Below, piece after piece: positions 33,513-45,826 of a stretch of DNA of 64,000 bases. Both the position numbers and the translations under genes were made by a program. The notes under the pieces were generated by a model. That model did not search any database. It was not told the DNA's origin and worked only from the letters and a program-made list of their open reading frames with translations. This DNA comes from Sordaria brevicollis (lineage: Eukaryota > Ascomycota > Sordariomycetes > Sordariales > Sordariaceae): contig JAUTDP010000009.1 in assembly GCA_033439795.1 (NCBI GenBank), positions 558,001-622,000 of the forward strand, read 5' to 3'. Position 1 is the first letter of the stretch, and the number at the start of each line of letters is the position of its first letter.

Positions 33513-34373
33513 GTGAACTTCCGTACGGTCAAATACTCTTGAAGGTCTTGTCGAAGGTATCTCAGGGGGGAAATTAGCGCCATCTGCCACTAGTTGATTA
33601 GTGGTGTTAGGCACGAACCCCACGAGTTATGATTATGCTACGAAGGGAGTTATTTGGTGCATTGAGTTATTTGGTGCATTGGCTTGGGACATTTGTACAC
33701 ATTTTGCATGATACCATTTAAGTAGCGTTTTGCATATAACAATTTTGGGATATTATTTACCTTAATGTTTTCCACTTTGGTGATTCGGCTTTTATGGGTG
33801 CAACTTATGAGTGGTTGGAATTCCACATCTTTTGAGTATAGAGATTGAGTTTTGTTCAGCTAAGAATTTTCAGTTAAAGAATGGGTAGGTAAGAATAAGG
33901 TTTGGGTTGAAGAACCGGGTACAGTAACAAAACACCACAGCAATGTGACATGCGTACTGTGTGCTAGTGACGACCCCTCTACCTACCTATTTTCTCTCCT
34001 TTTTCCTTCCCTAGTGAGCCCCACTTATCAATTGCATCACAAAGTCTCACAAACTCACGAAGCTCACCTGTTCCATCCTTACTTTACTAACATCGCAATT
34101 CTCGTCGAGAAAGAGGCATATCATCTTACCTATATTTTATCTCATCAGGCCTTGTTTGTCACAAGCTCCAGAATACCACTCGTTTGGATCACAGGCCGGC
34201 GACGCCTGTGACACCGCTCCGCAAGCTCAACCACACCACCATAACTCCTCACAGCGGTACATCCACAACTCAAACTCAACACTCCAATCTTAGATCTCAT
34301 CAACCGACTACCTCACCTCATCTCGCGCCCCAACTTACCAACCAAACCTCAACCCTTTGAACACCCACTCAAT
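33513..34373. other. Intergenic between MFS and ELP6
   Basis: An AT-rich first half (3' flank of the transporter) is followed by a C-rich stretch from ~34.2 kb that is likely the ELP6 5' UTR. No gene is seen. Confidence 0.5.
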
Positions 34374-35573
34374 ATGACATCTCGAACCATCCCCCCTCTT
34401 CTAGAACCCTACCTCTCTCCTCCTCTCGCCAACGAGCACTCTCAAATCCTCCTAACAGGCATTCTCGGCGCCAACACCAACTGGCTTCTCCTTCGCTACC
34501 TGTATACCTTGCTCAAGTCATCCAAGTCTTCTTCTTCTTCTCGACCAGCAACACAACCTCAGGGACAAAGACGACTGGGTCCTCGCATTCCGGTGGCTGC
34601 TGAGCCTGAACTTGAGTTTGCCAATTCCAGTGCCAATGGCGGGGATGTTGAGGGGGAGGAGGATGCGGCGGTGCTGTTGGTGAGCTTCCTTCGGGACTTT
34701 GCGTTTTGGAAGGAGAGTGCCGGCAGATTGGGATTGGATTTGGAAGGGTTGGGGAGGAAGGGAAGGTTGGGGTTTGTTGATGGGCTTTGTATTGGGTCCG
34801 GTCCTGGGTCTGGTTCAGACGTAGGAGGAGGAGGGCTTCCGGTGAGAGGTGGTAGACCTCTTGTGCCGACAGGAGGAGCGGCGGTGCCGGGACGGGGACT
34901 ACCACCTGCAGCAACAGCACCAGCACGAGCTGTTCCGGCATCGGCATCGGCATCGACATCGTCGCACGGACAAGGACCGACAGGAGGAGGAGACAAGTGG
35001 AAGCGCTCTCTTCCCAGCTTGGCGGTGGCAGATGTGAGCAAGACGCTACATGCTGCTTTGGATGAGCTGTGCCAGAAGAACAAGAAGGTTGTGTTGGTTA
35101 TGGACCAGCTTGACTTTTTGGTGGCTGCTACGTCGGATGGGAATGGGCCCTCGGTTTCATCGGCTTTGAGGGATCTGCTGTTAGATCTCAGAGAGGTAAG
35201 TCAATGTCGTCCCAGGTGAAAGGAGATATGGCCATTTATAACATTTTAGGACAACGAAGGCTAATAATGGTCGCGAACGGTTCAGAAATCACATGCTACA
35301 ATCCTCACCTTGTCTGCCGATGATCCATTGATTGCTTCGCAAACGACCACATTGGAGAAGGATCATGCGTCGTTTGTGTTGTCACTGGCGCATGAGGCGG
35401 AGATGATTCTGAGTCTCAGACTGCTTGATACTGGCATCGCGAAAGATGTGAGTGGTGTAATCAGAATCACGCGCGGCGGAGACAGCGGCAGCGAGAGGCA
35501 GATGGAGGAAAAGGAGTATCTGTATCATGTCGGAGGAGATGGGGGTGTCCGGGTTTTTGAAAGGGGGCAGTAA
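34374..35573 (+). CDS. elp6: Elongator complex subunit 6
   Basis: Two exons, 34374-35195 and 35286-35573, give 369 residues. Elp6 has a RecA-like fold and forms the Elp4-Elp5-Elp6 hexameric ring of Elongator, which supports tRNA wobble-uridine modification (mcm5/ncm5) in the cytoplasm. Family features are the opening TGILGANTNWLLLRYLY, AAVLLVSFLRDFAFWKE, GLDLEGLGRKGRLGFVDGL and the later VVLVMDQLDFLVAA (Walker-B-like position) and HATILTLSADDPLI. There is no Walker A lysine motif, as expected for this subunit. A Gly/Pro/Ala-rich insert near residues 140-205 is longer than in yeast and probably a disordered loop. Confidence 0.9.
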
Positions 35574-36090
35574 ACAGCTAGTGAACATCAAAGTCCCTAT
35601 TTTCCAACGATAAGCATCACACATCACGTCATAGCTGATATTCGTGGCTCTCCCAAATGTTCCGAAATGCTCGGGTGAATAACGGAACTGGAATTGTAGA
35701 GTAGTAAAACCTGCTCGACCGGGCGACACTCAGCCCATCACCAAGCTTGAGAGCTCGCTTGTCCGCGGGGAGACTTTTGCTGTTTCCGCTTCAGCAAAAA
35801 GACGTTACGCCATTGTATCTCATGACCATGTTTTGCTCCTTGCTTGTCAAGGAATGCTTTTGAAGACCGAATTCCCGCGCGCGCAAAATGAAACCTCATG
35901 CACCTTTTGCCCGTTGATGTGATGTAGCAGCAGCAAAAAGCGAGTTTAGGTCCGATCCGTAGATAATCCCAGTCCCTGGTTACACCGCACCCGCCGAAGA
36001 AAACGATCCCGTCCCATTTGTCCCGCTTCGCCGCCGCCAGTTCACGTTAATCGACCCGAGAGAACAGAAAATCCAACCCAGTTCGCTCGT
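35574..36090. other. Convergent 3' intergenic region
   Basis: Between the stops of ELP6 (+) and the eL37 gene (-); only 3' flanks are visible. Confidence 0.5.
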
Positions 36091-36883
36091 TTAAGCAGCG
36101 ACGGGACCCTTGGCGCCCTTGGGGGTACCGGTCTGGAAGCCGTTCTTGAACTTGCGAGAGACGGTGCTGAGGTAACGGAGGCGACCAGTGCCGGTGGTCT
36201 TTCTGCGCTTGGCCTTCTCAGACCAGTTGTCTGTATTGCGAACCTTGATGTCAGCATCCTGACACTTGCTCCCGAGCTCTGAGGGGGACCGTTCAAGTAG
36301 GCTCCCCCTCGAGGATGATAAGAGTCCAACGTACACTTGCGGGTCTTGGCGGCAGGGTAGCCGCAAGAAGCGCAGACCTTCTTCTGGTTGTGGAGCGAAC
36401 GGCGACTGATGGAATCGATTTGTCAATTTCTTGTTCTGTTGTTGCGGATGGACGTCGTCGATAGTTTCGGTTGTCTTCGCGACTGTCGACCCATGTGTTC
36501 CCCCTTCGTCAATCGGATTCGGTTTCGTGTCGACTTACCCGCAACGTCTGCAAAGACCGTGGGTCTTGGTGTGGCTGTTTGGAAAGTTAGTCACCCTTTT
36601 CCGACAGTGTATCCGAGCCGTATGGGTCCTCAACATACCGCTTGCCAAAGCTCGAAGTTCCCTTAGCTGTTTGCGACCGTGTCAGCCCATCGTGTTCCAA
36701 CCATATCGTATCCTCTCGGCGTTATCGTGCATGATTTCGTCGTCGAGCCGTATGTCGTCCAGTTTCAAGTCGCTCGGTGCAACATTTCGACCGGATCGTC
36801 AATTCGGTCGTTGGCGAGGGGTCGATCAAAAAATGGTATCGTGATACGTCTTGTGTCTGCAGGACCGGGGAAAACCTACTCAT
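36091..36883 (-). CDS. rpl37: 60S ribosomal protein L37 (eL37)
   Basis: Five exons, 36883-36880, 36666-36639, 36574-36539, 36405-36335 and 36230-36091, give exactly 92 residues, the usual eL37 length. Exon 1 is only ATGA, and the third base of codons is repeatedly split across junctions. The protein has the eL37 zinc ribbon with Cys19, Cys22, Cys34 and Cys37 ([14 protein letters not shown] and KVCASCGYP) and the conserved [17 protein letters not shown] and [14 protein letters not shown] segments. It is a structural protein of the cytosolic large subunit near the 5.8S/25S rRNA. Four introns in 92 codons is typical for fungal ribosomal protein genes. The four-base coding exon 1 makes automated annotation easy to get wrong. 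Confidence 0.96.
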
Positions 36884-37702
36884 TTTGGCGGTTGCTGTAT
36901 TCGAACAAAATCAGTATGACCGTAAGGGACCGACTGTTGGGGGTGGAGCGGAAATACCTTCGTCGTCGTCACCGGGCGGAGCGTTGAAGTGAGTTGGATG
37001 ATTCTCTCAAGTCTAGGATCGCGAAATTTTGGGAATGTGCGGCAGCCAGATTTCCCGCTTAGGGCTGCCGCGTCCCCCCGCCACATGTGGCTGCAAACTG
37101 TGGCGTGAGTCACAAGGTTGGCCGCCATTGCATTGCAGTGTCCCACCCGTCCCTGTTCGCTACTCCACAATTTCAGCTAGTTTGCCCCACTCAAGACTTC
37201 ACTTCAACCCAAACCTCACTTAGATGATGGCGGCACAACAACGACGATGAAGAATTGGGGAATCATCAGCTGCGCAAAATAGGTCATGTTACTGAAGTCA
37301 CTTAGCAAAGGGTCTGTATATCAGATTTGCGAAGCCTTACGGTACAAGTGTCCGCTCACAGGCGAAAATATCTTTGGGTCAACAAGGCACGCGGTTCAAG
37401 AAACAAACATAGCAAACCCCAAGAACGTACTCCGTTGACCGAAACGACGTGCCGTTTTGTTGAACGGATTGGATGAAAGAAACTTGAGAAGGAAGGTTCT
37501 GATAGTTCACTGCGCTCTACACCGCTGTACATCCGAAACACCAAGGTCAACTTATATACAACTAGCACGGATTCATATTAGGAAAGACACCGTTTCATAA
37601 CGACAAGATAGCTACGACTTTTTCTAAACGCTCCGAGCATTACCCGGCCAGTCAAGGACCGTACTAGATGCTCAACCAGATACCAACTCCAAAATCCCAA
37701 TT
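36884..37702. other. eL37 promoter and valyl-tRNA synthetase 3' flank
   Basis: 819 bases between two minus-strand genes. The part next to 36884 must hold the strong promoter of the ribosomal protein gene; the part next to 37702 is the 3' UTR of the synthetase. No further gene is seen. Confidence 0.5.
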
Positions 37703-40700
37703 CTAAATCTTCAGCTTGCTGAACTCCTCCAGAGTGCGCTGGTAGTTCTCCTTCGCGGCCTGAGCATCGGCCAGCTTCTGCTTCTCAGACTCCTGGACAG
37801 CCTCGCTGACCTTCTCGAAACCGTCCTTGGACAGCAGCTCCTGTTGCTTCTTGATGGTGACCTCAGTCTTCTGCAACTTGGTGGTGATCTTCTTGATCTC
37901 AGCATCGATGTCGCCGATGTTGCCGCCAACCTGGAGAAGGACGGTGATCTCGGCGTTGATGACATAGACAGCGCAGCCTCTGGGCAGCTCCTCATCAGCG
38001 CCCAAAACATTGACCTCCTTGACACCCTTGCCGCAGAGCGTCCTGATAGCGGCAATCTGAGCATTGACAGTGGCGAGGCTGTCCGCAGTGGTAGCCTTGA
38101 TGAACGCGCTGCCATCCGACTTGATGTTGTAGTCGGCAGCCAGGGAGCGGATGCCACCGGCGCACTTGAGACCAAGTTCGTAATCCTCAGCCTCGGTAGC
38201 AAACTCGAGCTGAGACTCGAAGGCCGGGTAAGGAGCAAGCATGATGGTCTCGCCATCGCCCTCCTTGCGAGGAAGACGCTGCCAGAGCTCCTCAGTGATG
38301 TAGGGCATGATGGGGTGGAGAAGGCGCAGCGCCACATCAATGGCATGGTACAGAGTCTGCTGCACACTCTGCTGCTCCTCAGGAGTACCGTCGCTGAGAA
38401 TGCCCTTGCTGTTCTCGATGAAGACATCGCAGAGTTCATCATAGAAGAACTGGTAGGCCACCTTGGTGGCTCTGGAGAACTCGCGGGCCTCAAGAGCCTC
38501 GTTCATGCCCTTGACGGCGACGTTCATGCGGTGAAGAATCCACTTCTCGGGGACAGACAGGTTGGCGACGTCAAGCTGAGCCTTGGGAGTAAATTCCTGA
38601 GGAAGCTTGCCAAGAACGTACTTGGTGGCTTGCCAAATCTTGTTGCAGAATCTGCGGTAAGCATGCATAACCTTGATGTCGAAGTTGATATCGCCACCGC
38701 CAGTGGTGTAGGAGAGAAGGGTGAAACGCATGGCGTCCGCACCGCACTCGGGAATACCACCGGGGAAGGCAGTCTTCTGGTACTTGGTGGCTCTGGCGAC
38801 TTCATCCTCCTTCAAGTTACCAACCAGCAGCTTGGCATGGAGATCCTCAAGCTCAATACCGCGAATGATGTCAAGAGGGTCAATGACGTTGCCCAGGGAC
38901 TTGGACATCTTCCTGCCCTCCGAATCACGGATCAAACTGTGGCAGTACACCTCGGTGAAGGGCACCTCTCCAGTCATCTTCAGACTGAGCATGATCATAC
39001 GGCTGACCCAGAAGAAGAGAATATCCCAGCCGGTCTCGAGCATGCTGGTAGGGAAGAACTTCTTGAAGTCAAGGTTCTCAGTATTGGGCCAGCCGAGGAT
39101 GGCCATGGGCCAAAGTCCGGAGCTGAACCAGGTGTCCAGACAGTCAGGATCCTGCTCAAGGGTGAACTTGCGGCCCGCAAACTTGGCCTCAGCCTTGGCC
39201 TGAGCCTCCTCCTGCGTCCTGCCAACCACCCACTCGGACTTCTCGTGCTCACGCTGGCCCTCCTCGCCCTCGAAGATGACGCGGTAGGCAGGAATACGGT
39301 GGCCCCACCAGAGCTGGCGGGAAATACACCAATCCTGGATATCGGAAAGCCACCTCTTGTAGGACTTGGTAGCACTCTCGGGGGAGATCTTGACCTTACC
39401 CTCCTCAACAACCTTGAGCGCAGCTTCACCCATCTCCTTCATGCGAACCCACCATTGCTCGGTCATCATGGGCTCAATGACGTCCTTGGACTTCTCGCAA
39501 AGGGGAATCTTCATCGGGTTGGGCTCCTTCTTGACGAAAAGTCCAAGCTTAGTCAACTCCTCAACAACGGTGTAACGGGCGTCGAAGCGCTTCTGTCCCT
39601 TGAAGGGGCCGGCATTGTCGTTGAGAGTTCCGTTCTCGTTCAGGATGTTGATAAACTCGAGGTTGTGACGCTGACCAAGCTGGTAATCGTTGAAGTCGTG
39701 GGCCGGGGTCAACTTGACAGCACCGGTACCGAACTCCTTGTCGACGTAACTGTCGGCAACAATGGGAAGGAGACGGTCAACGAAGGGGTGACGGGCGAAC
39801 TTGCCGACAAGGTGAGTGTAGCGGGGATCCTCGGGGTTGACGGCAATACCGGAATCACCAAGCATGGTCTCGGGACGGGTGGTGGCAACCTCGATGGTCT
39901 CCTCGGAACCGTCAATCTGGTACTTGAAGTGAGTAAGGACACCAAACTCAACCTTCTTGTCGTAACCGGGAACATCGAGGAGGGTACGGCCAGTAATCTC
40001 CTTGTTCTCGACTTCCAAGCCACTGAGAGCGGTGTTCAAGTGGGTGCACCAGTTAACCAAGCGGTTCGACCTGTAAATGAGACCCTCGTCGTGAAGACGG
40101 CAGAAAGTCTCCATGGTGGCAGCGGTAAGGTTCTTGTCCATGGTGAAAGCCTCACGGTCCCAATCCATCGAACCGCCCATAAGCTTCTGGGCGTTGTTGA
40201 TGCGCTGGTGGTATTCGCCCTTCCATTCCCAGACAAGCTCGGTGAACTTCTCACGGCCAAGTTCCTGACGGATCTTCTTCTCCTTCTTCCAGAGCATCTT
40301 TTCGACGACGGACTGAGTCGAAATACCGGCATGGTCGCAACCGGGCACCCAAAGGGTCTCGTAGCCCTTCATGCGGTACCAGCGGATCAAGGTATCTTGC
40401 AGGGAGTTGGCGAGAGCATGGCCGCAGTGAAGAGCGCCGGTAACGTTCGGAGGCGGCAGAGGAATGACGAACTTGCCAGCAGAGGGCTTCCTGCAGGATT
40501 CGGGCTTGAAGTAGCCAGCCTTCTCCCACCACTGGTACCAGGCAGCCTCGACGGCACTGGGGTTGTAGGCCGAGAAGTGAGGGTGCTCGAAAGATTGGAT
40601 AACCTTCTTCTCGCCGGCGGGGGTGTTGTCGACGTAAGGAGGCAGGGCTGGGGTCTTCTCCTTCTTCTCCTTGGGGGCGGACTGAGCAGCGGGCTGCTTC

Positions 40701-41069
40701 GCTTTGGCGGCAGCTTGCTTAGCGGCGAACTTGGCGGCCTTGTCGGCTTTAGCCTTCTCCTTCTTGTCTACAATGGCAGAGAAATGGGTGTAAGTTGGTG
40801 ACCACGAATGCGCTAAGCAGCAGAGTTCCCTTCCACAAGGCTCACGAACCGTTCTTCTTGGGAGCAGGGGCAGCGGGCGCATCCTGCGCAGCGGGCGTGG
40901 CGGCAGGCGCGGCAACAGGTTGATCTTCTCCCGCCATGTTGACTAAATAGTTCTTGTTGTTGAAAGTCGAATACTGTCGAGGGATCGGAAGGATGCGGGT
41001 CGACGTAAATTTAAGCAATGAATGCCTTCTCGAGCTTCCAATTGCCAATCGCCACAACGAAAGCGGCAT
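37703..41069 (-). CDS. cyt-20: Valyl-tRNA synthetase, cytosolic and mitochondrial forms
   Basis: Two exons, 41069-40850 and 40767-37703, give 1094 residues. It is a class I aminoacyl-tRNA synthetase that charges tRNA-Val. The HIGH-type motif appears as [12 protein letters not shown] near residue 180 and KMSKS near 690 ([10 protein letters not shown]). The editing (CP1) domain has [10 protein letters not shown], and a C-terminal coiled arm ends at SKLKI. Two in-frame ATGs matter. From 41069 the protein begins with a basic, Ser/Thr-rich segment ([17 protein letters not shown]) typical of mitochondrial import. From 40937 a 1050-residue form starts MAGEDQPV, suited to the cytosol. In Neurospora the cyt-20/un-3 gene near mat is known to encode both enzymes; the same arrangement here supports that name. 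Confidence 0.96.
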
Positions 41070-43178
41070 TCAGAGGACGATAAGAGACAATGGCCAGCTG
41101 AAGGGTTGAGCGTTATAGACGGGCCGTCAGGCTGACAGGAATTTCTTTTGCTGCCGCCCCTCGGAGGGGCAGACGGACTAGGCCGGCCGGGAGCCATGGG
41201 CCCGTGAGTCAAAAGATTTCCCTGCGCACGGGCCCCACTATACCCGTCGACCCGCGTACAAGTGTTTGGCGGGTACTTTTGCATGAAGGCAGAGGCCCTC
41301 CCATTACGGTGTGCCTTCAACTTCCGGGGAAGTACCGCTATAGCGTTCCATGTTTCCCCCCCTCATTTGGATTCCATCCGATGCACTTGAATACAACCTC
41401 CCTATTTTGTCGACTGCAGTTTGAGGGAAGAATCGCAAGAGTCACTTATCAGCGAGGTCGGTAGTAGCATTTGTAGACTCATCAGGGTATGGCTCACACT
41501 TGGGCGGCCTCGGTTTTTGGTGGTAGGTCTTTCGAGTCATTGCATGATTTCCCGCTGAAATTGGAACTTTATAAAGCTCAAACCAGATGAATATCTTTCA
41601 GGTTGTTTTTGCCAGTCATTTCTCTCGGTATATGACGGTATTGCAGCCCTTCGAGTCAAATCTCCTCTCGTTTCCATTTTGGGGTACGGTATCTTGGGAG
41701 TTTTGGAGATTCCTCATATGTACTTTCTTCAGGGTCTTGTCAAGTTGCCGTACGCTCTGGAATATGTAGGTAGGTCCCTACTCGACACATTCAAAAGGAC
41801 GATTTGTGGAACCTCTATCGGGAAGCTCGAGCTGCCCATGTGTGGCTATGGAGAATGTGTCACATGTCACATGCAGGAAACATAAAATGCACTGAGTCTG
41901 GGTCCTGACGGCGCTGAGTCTTCCAGAAGGAGATAATGAGTGATTTCTGTTATTCCAGCCATCCACATGACCTGTAACAAAATGTGCTTGTAATTTTCCA
42001 AGTTCAAAGAGGCGCTCGTGTGATCCCTTGGGAGTCGAGCAGTGTCTTGCTTTTTGGTTGTTGTGGTTGCTGTGGTCACGGCAGCGATTCCCACAAGGTT
42101 ACAACAAGCTTGGCGGGAAATCTGGGGAGAACCCCTGTGATATCCGCCTGCTAAGGTTAAAATTGGACCCTTGCAGTCTCCAGTTGGTGAGCGCCCGCGC
42201 ACCGGACAGGGGCATCGTGGCACGGCAAGCACGGGCGGGCGGGCGGGCATGGAGCTCAGCCCAGACTGAAATCGCCAAAGAAAGGGAGGCCCAGCCTGGC
42301 TCGCCTGTTTGGCTGATGAGGGCATCTGGCAGCACTGCAGCACCTGGCAGCGAGGAGACCCGAGGTGCGTCCCCATGCGCTGCATGCCACGGTCCCACGA
42401 AACCCGTCCGCAGAGCGTGACGGAATTGGTGGCCCAATCCGGCCTGACAGAAGAACACCTCGAGAACCACCAAACGTCGTCCAAGTCGGGGCCAGTGGGT
42501 GAGCCTTCACACCCTCGTCTACACTACCTCTACACTCGCCAAAGCACAGGATAGTCCCGTTGTTGGGTCCAAGTCATTCGCCTCGCCAGATGCCCTGATG
42601 GTTGTCATCCTATGATCCTGTGGTCCATCGCTACCTCATCACCCTGAGCTTGGCCCTACCGGTGATTAATCGTTATCGCGGCACGCCCCATTGCTCCTGA
42701 GTTAACGTCTACTCCATCCGGGCGTCATCTCCAAACCGCTATTACCCGGAACTTCGCTTTTCGATTTCCAATTTCTTCGTTCGATAATCTCCTCAACCCC
42801 TCCAACCCCTTCTTCCCCTCCGTTTCTGGCCCCTGCGACTCGAGTTTCGTGCACCACATTCCCCTCCTTTTTCTCAACGATTTTGTCCTTCCATCTTGCG
42901 CAATTACCGAGCGAGTATCTTCTCTATCAACGTCATCCGAATCGAGTGACGCCGGATCCCCGCAACTCGAACAGCCAACGATATAATAGTGTATGCGAAT
43001 GATCGGGCCCACCGCCTCCGACAGCTCGAGCAGCAGCTGGTCCTGATTAATTCACAAGATCCCAGAACGCATCACGACGCCCACCCCACCCTGAAAAAAC
43101 GATCCGGCCGTCAAATTTGAGGAGGAGTTTCCGGCGCATATAAAGTGTTTGCGGTGATCAGCCGCTTCTGATCCCACG
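41070..43178. other. 2.1 kb divergent intergenic region
   Basis: Between the synthetase (-) and the PA-RING gene (+). A 205-codon frame at 41867-42484 (-) has no domain. A guanine-run motif lies at 42233-42247. The last ~500 bases are CT-rich and likely 5' UTR. A TATAAA-like element sits near 43139, about 40 bases before the PA-RING ATG. Confidence 0.5.
42233..42247 (+). repeat. GGGC-repeat, canonical G-quadruplex motif
   Basis: Four GGG runs separated by single C (GGGCGGGCGGGCGGG) fit the G3-N1 quadruplex consensus. It lies about 0.9 kb upstream of the PA-RING gene and 1.2 kb upstream of the synthetase. Folding in the cell is inferred. Confidence 0.7.
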
Positions 43179-45826
43179 ATGCGCACTCCACGGGTTGCCA
43201 TTCTGGTCCTTTTCTTCTCCGCCTCGGTGTTCCTCTTTTGTCGCGCCATAGTGTCATCCCGACATGCGAGCCCAGCAGTTTCGCATCTTCCACCTCAAAC
43301 GTCCGGTTTGCGATCATTGTTTTCCTTTAGAACGCCCTTTACGCTGTTTCCTCCCAATGCAGCCATCAGTCTCTTTGACGACAATAGCACCTTTTTCCCG
43401 GCACGCCCGGCACTATTCGGCCCACCACTCCCGAAGGACGGGCTGAATGGGCAACTTTGGGCGGGAAGCGGTTTCACAGACGACAGCCTCCAAGATGGTC
43501 AGGGCGAAGGCGAGCTCGGTTGCAGCGATGTGGTGGGCTGGGAAGGCGCGCCGGGACGGCTATCTATCAAGATGCCGAAGCAGTCACCAGCAGGAGACAC
43601 AGTCGGCAGTGCCTCGTCTGATCACAAAAAGTTGAAGAGAGCCGCCACGGTAGACGGTCCTGTAGTTGACCACAAAACCACCTTGAAATCGCACTCGACC
43701 AAGCTGGACGTAGGAGATCTGGTTGATGACGGGACGGATGATTACCTACACCAAGGATTTCGAACAGACAAGGAACCTTTCGTCGACACTCCCATAAGCT
43801 CGAGTTCAGGCCACGCAGACATCCAATCGATTCAAGAGACAGCTGAGATAACCGGCAAGATTGTGCTGTTGAGCCGAGGCGGCTGTGGTTTTCTCGAAAA
43901 GGTCAAATGGGCACAACGGCGTGGAGCAGTTGCGCTCATTGTTGGCGATAACCAAAAGGGGGGACCACTCATTCAGATGTCTGCACGCGGTAATGTCGAT
44001 AACATCACGATTCCGTCCGTGTTTACGTCTCGAACTACTGCCCACCTTTTATCCTCCTTGATGCAACCGGGAAGCTTTCTACAAGATATTCTTGATGAGA
44101 GTGGTTATCCGGTTTCCAACACCCAGCGTTTCGGTAAAACCAAGAAAAGAAAGTCACCTAAATGGTCCGCAAAACACGCCAGGGCGATGCCTGCAACAAA
44201 CTTCAAACGACAGTTGACCAAGGTGACGGATTCCCAAGGGAGCGTGGCAAACGATGGGGCTAAATCCAGCCCTTCGCAGAGAAGCTGGTTTTCACGACTC
44301 TTCCATTGGGGCCCTGGCAGTGACATTGCAACTGACAAAAGCCGACCTCCAAGCAGCGGTTCTTTGGACTGGGTCGTCGTGGACGACTGGAGTGATGAAA
44401 GGGACAAGGTAATCAAGACCGGCCTTGACAAGGCTTCCAAGAACGATGGCGATGACTCTGCCTTGACTTCAGGCTCTGGGAGTGACCGTGAAGATGGTTT
44501 TCAGATTGGAGTTCAGGATTGGCGCGACCCTGATCTAGCTTCGTCTTCTCCCAGGCACGGCCCATCTTCTGTTAGCTACGGTGGGGATAATTTCGAAGGG
44601 GCTGGTTCTTCCGGTACTTCCTCAAAGCAGTCCGGCAAGACGAGCAAGCATGATTCAAATGGGCCGCAAGGAGGCAGCATTACTCCTGGAAGTGGCCGAT
44701 ATGATCCCGAGGCCCTGGCGGGCACGCAGTCTGGACAACAAAACTCCGATTCAGCTTCAGGCTCTTCGGGAGGTTTGATGTCCAAGATATTCGGTGACGA
44801 CGACGGCGAAGACTTTCCTACGTATGAAGCACCATCTTTCCACACCGAAGAGCCATCTTCATCCCCGGCTGCAATCAATCGGGGTGCATCCCGAGAAGGA
44901 TTATGGATTACTATAACACCCACAAGTGTTGCCAGTCCATTCTTTGACACCCTTCTTATTTTGGTAATAAGTCCTCTTATCACTTTGACAGTCGTTTATG
45001 CTCTGCTTATTCTACGTGCCAAAATTCGGAGAAGGAGATGGAGAGCCCCGAAGTCAGTTGTGGAACGTCTCCCGGTACGCACTTATCATACGGTGCCTCG
45101 TTCGCCAAGTCAGTCGTCGAGAGTACCGTCTCCCAGCGGAGCCTCCACCCCTACAACACCACTACTCCAAGGCCCATCCCGATCTCGCCCTAGGTCCCGT
45201 ACAACAACGGGAGTCCCTGAACCCGCGGACTTGTTAAGAGTGGACAGTGCCCTGCAAGCGGCGAGGGTGCCGGGTCCGGAGAAAGGAAGCACACGTGCTA
45301 GCCAGTGGAAGAAGTACATGGGACGACAGAGGGAGTGTGCCATCTGCCTGGAGGAATATGTGGATGGTGTAAGTAGGGTAATGAGCCTGCCCTGCGGTCA
45401 TGAGTTCCACGCAGACTGCATGTAAGTGACACAACTAATAAGCGCTTGAAAATTCAGAACGATCAAAGATACTGACACCACAACAGCACTCCCTGGCTCA
45501 CCACTAGGCGCCGCACATGCCCTATCTGCAAAGGAGATGTCGTTAGGTCCTTGGCACGAGGGTCTTCGTCTACTCCACGGTACGAGCCATATCGAGATGA
45601 TGATAGTGATGAGGAAGACGGCGGTGAGGCTTCGGGGTCCGGAAGCAACATGTTCAGATCCGACTCCCCCGCCAGGGACACTGATATCGAACAGGGAAGA
45701 GTTGCGGCATCGGCTCCTGAACGAGGACGCGGCGGGTTTGATATTAGCGACGGATGGTTCAGCGCTTTGTCGAACAGTCTCGGGGCCAGGCCAACATTTC
45801 TAAGCCGCAGGACAGACAACTCATGA
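43179..45826 (+). CDS. PA-TM-RING-H2 E3 ubiquitin ligase
   Basis: Two exons, 43179-45421 and 45487-45826, give 860 residues. The order is: N-terminal signal/anchor (VAILVLFFSASVFLFCRAI); a protease-associated domain around 200-310 (GKIVLLSRGGCGFLEKVKWA); a long Ser/Gly/Asp-rich luminal stretch; a transmembrane helix near 587-612 (LLILVISPLITLTVVYALLIL); and a cytosolic RING-H2 at ~720-765 (CAICLEEY, LPCGHEFHADC, then CPIC across the intron). An acidic Ser-rich tail follows. This matches membrane ligases of the endosome/vacuole/Golgi system that sort or degrade membrane proteins (PA-TM-RING family). The intron falls between the His/Cys ligands and the last Cys pair, so an unspliced product would lack a complete RING. 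Substrate is unknown. Confidence 0.9.

Noticed and set aside
37844..40801. 985-codon plus-strand open frame
   Set aside because: It is the exact complement of the valyl-tRNA synthetase exon, has Leu/Gly/Val-rich unstructured composition and no domain; codon bias of the real gene explains it. Kept only as an antisense-RNA question.
41867..42484. 205-codon minus-strand frame
   Set aside because: Cys/Arg/Pro-rich random composition with no homologous block; it overlaps a GC-rich simple-sequence patch.
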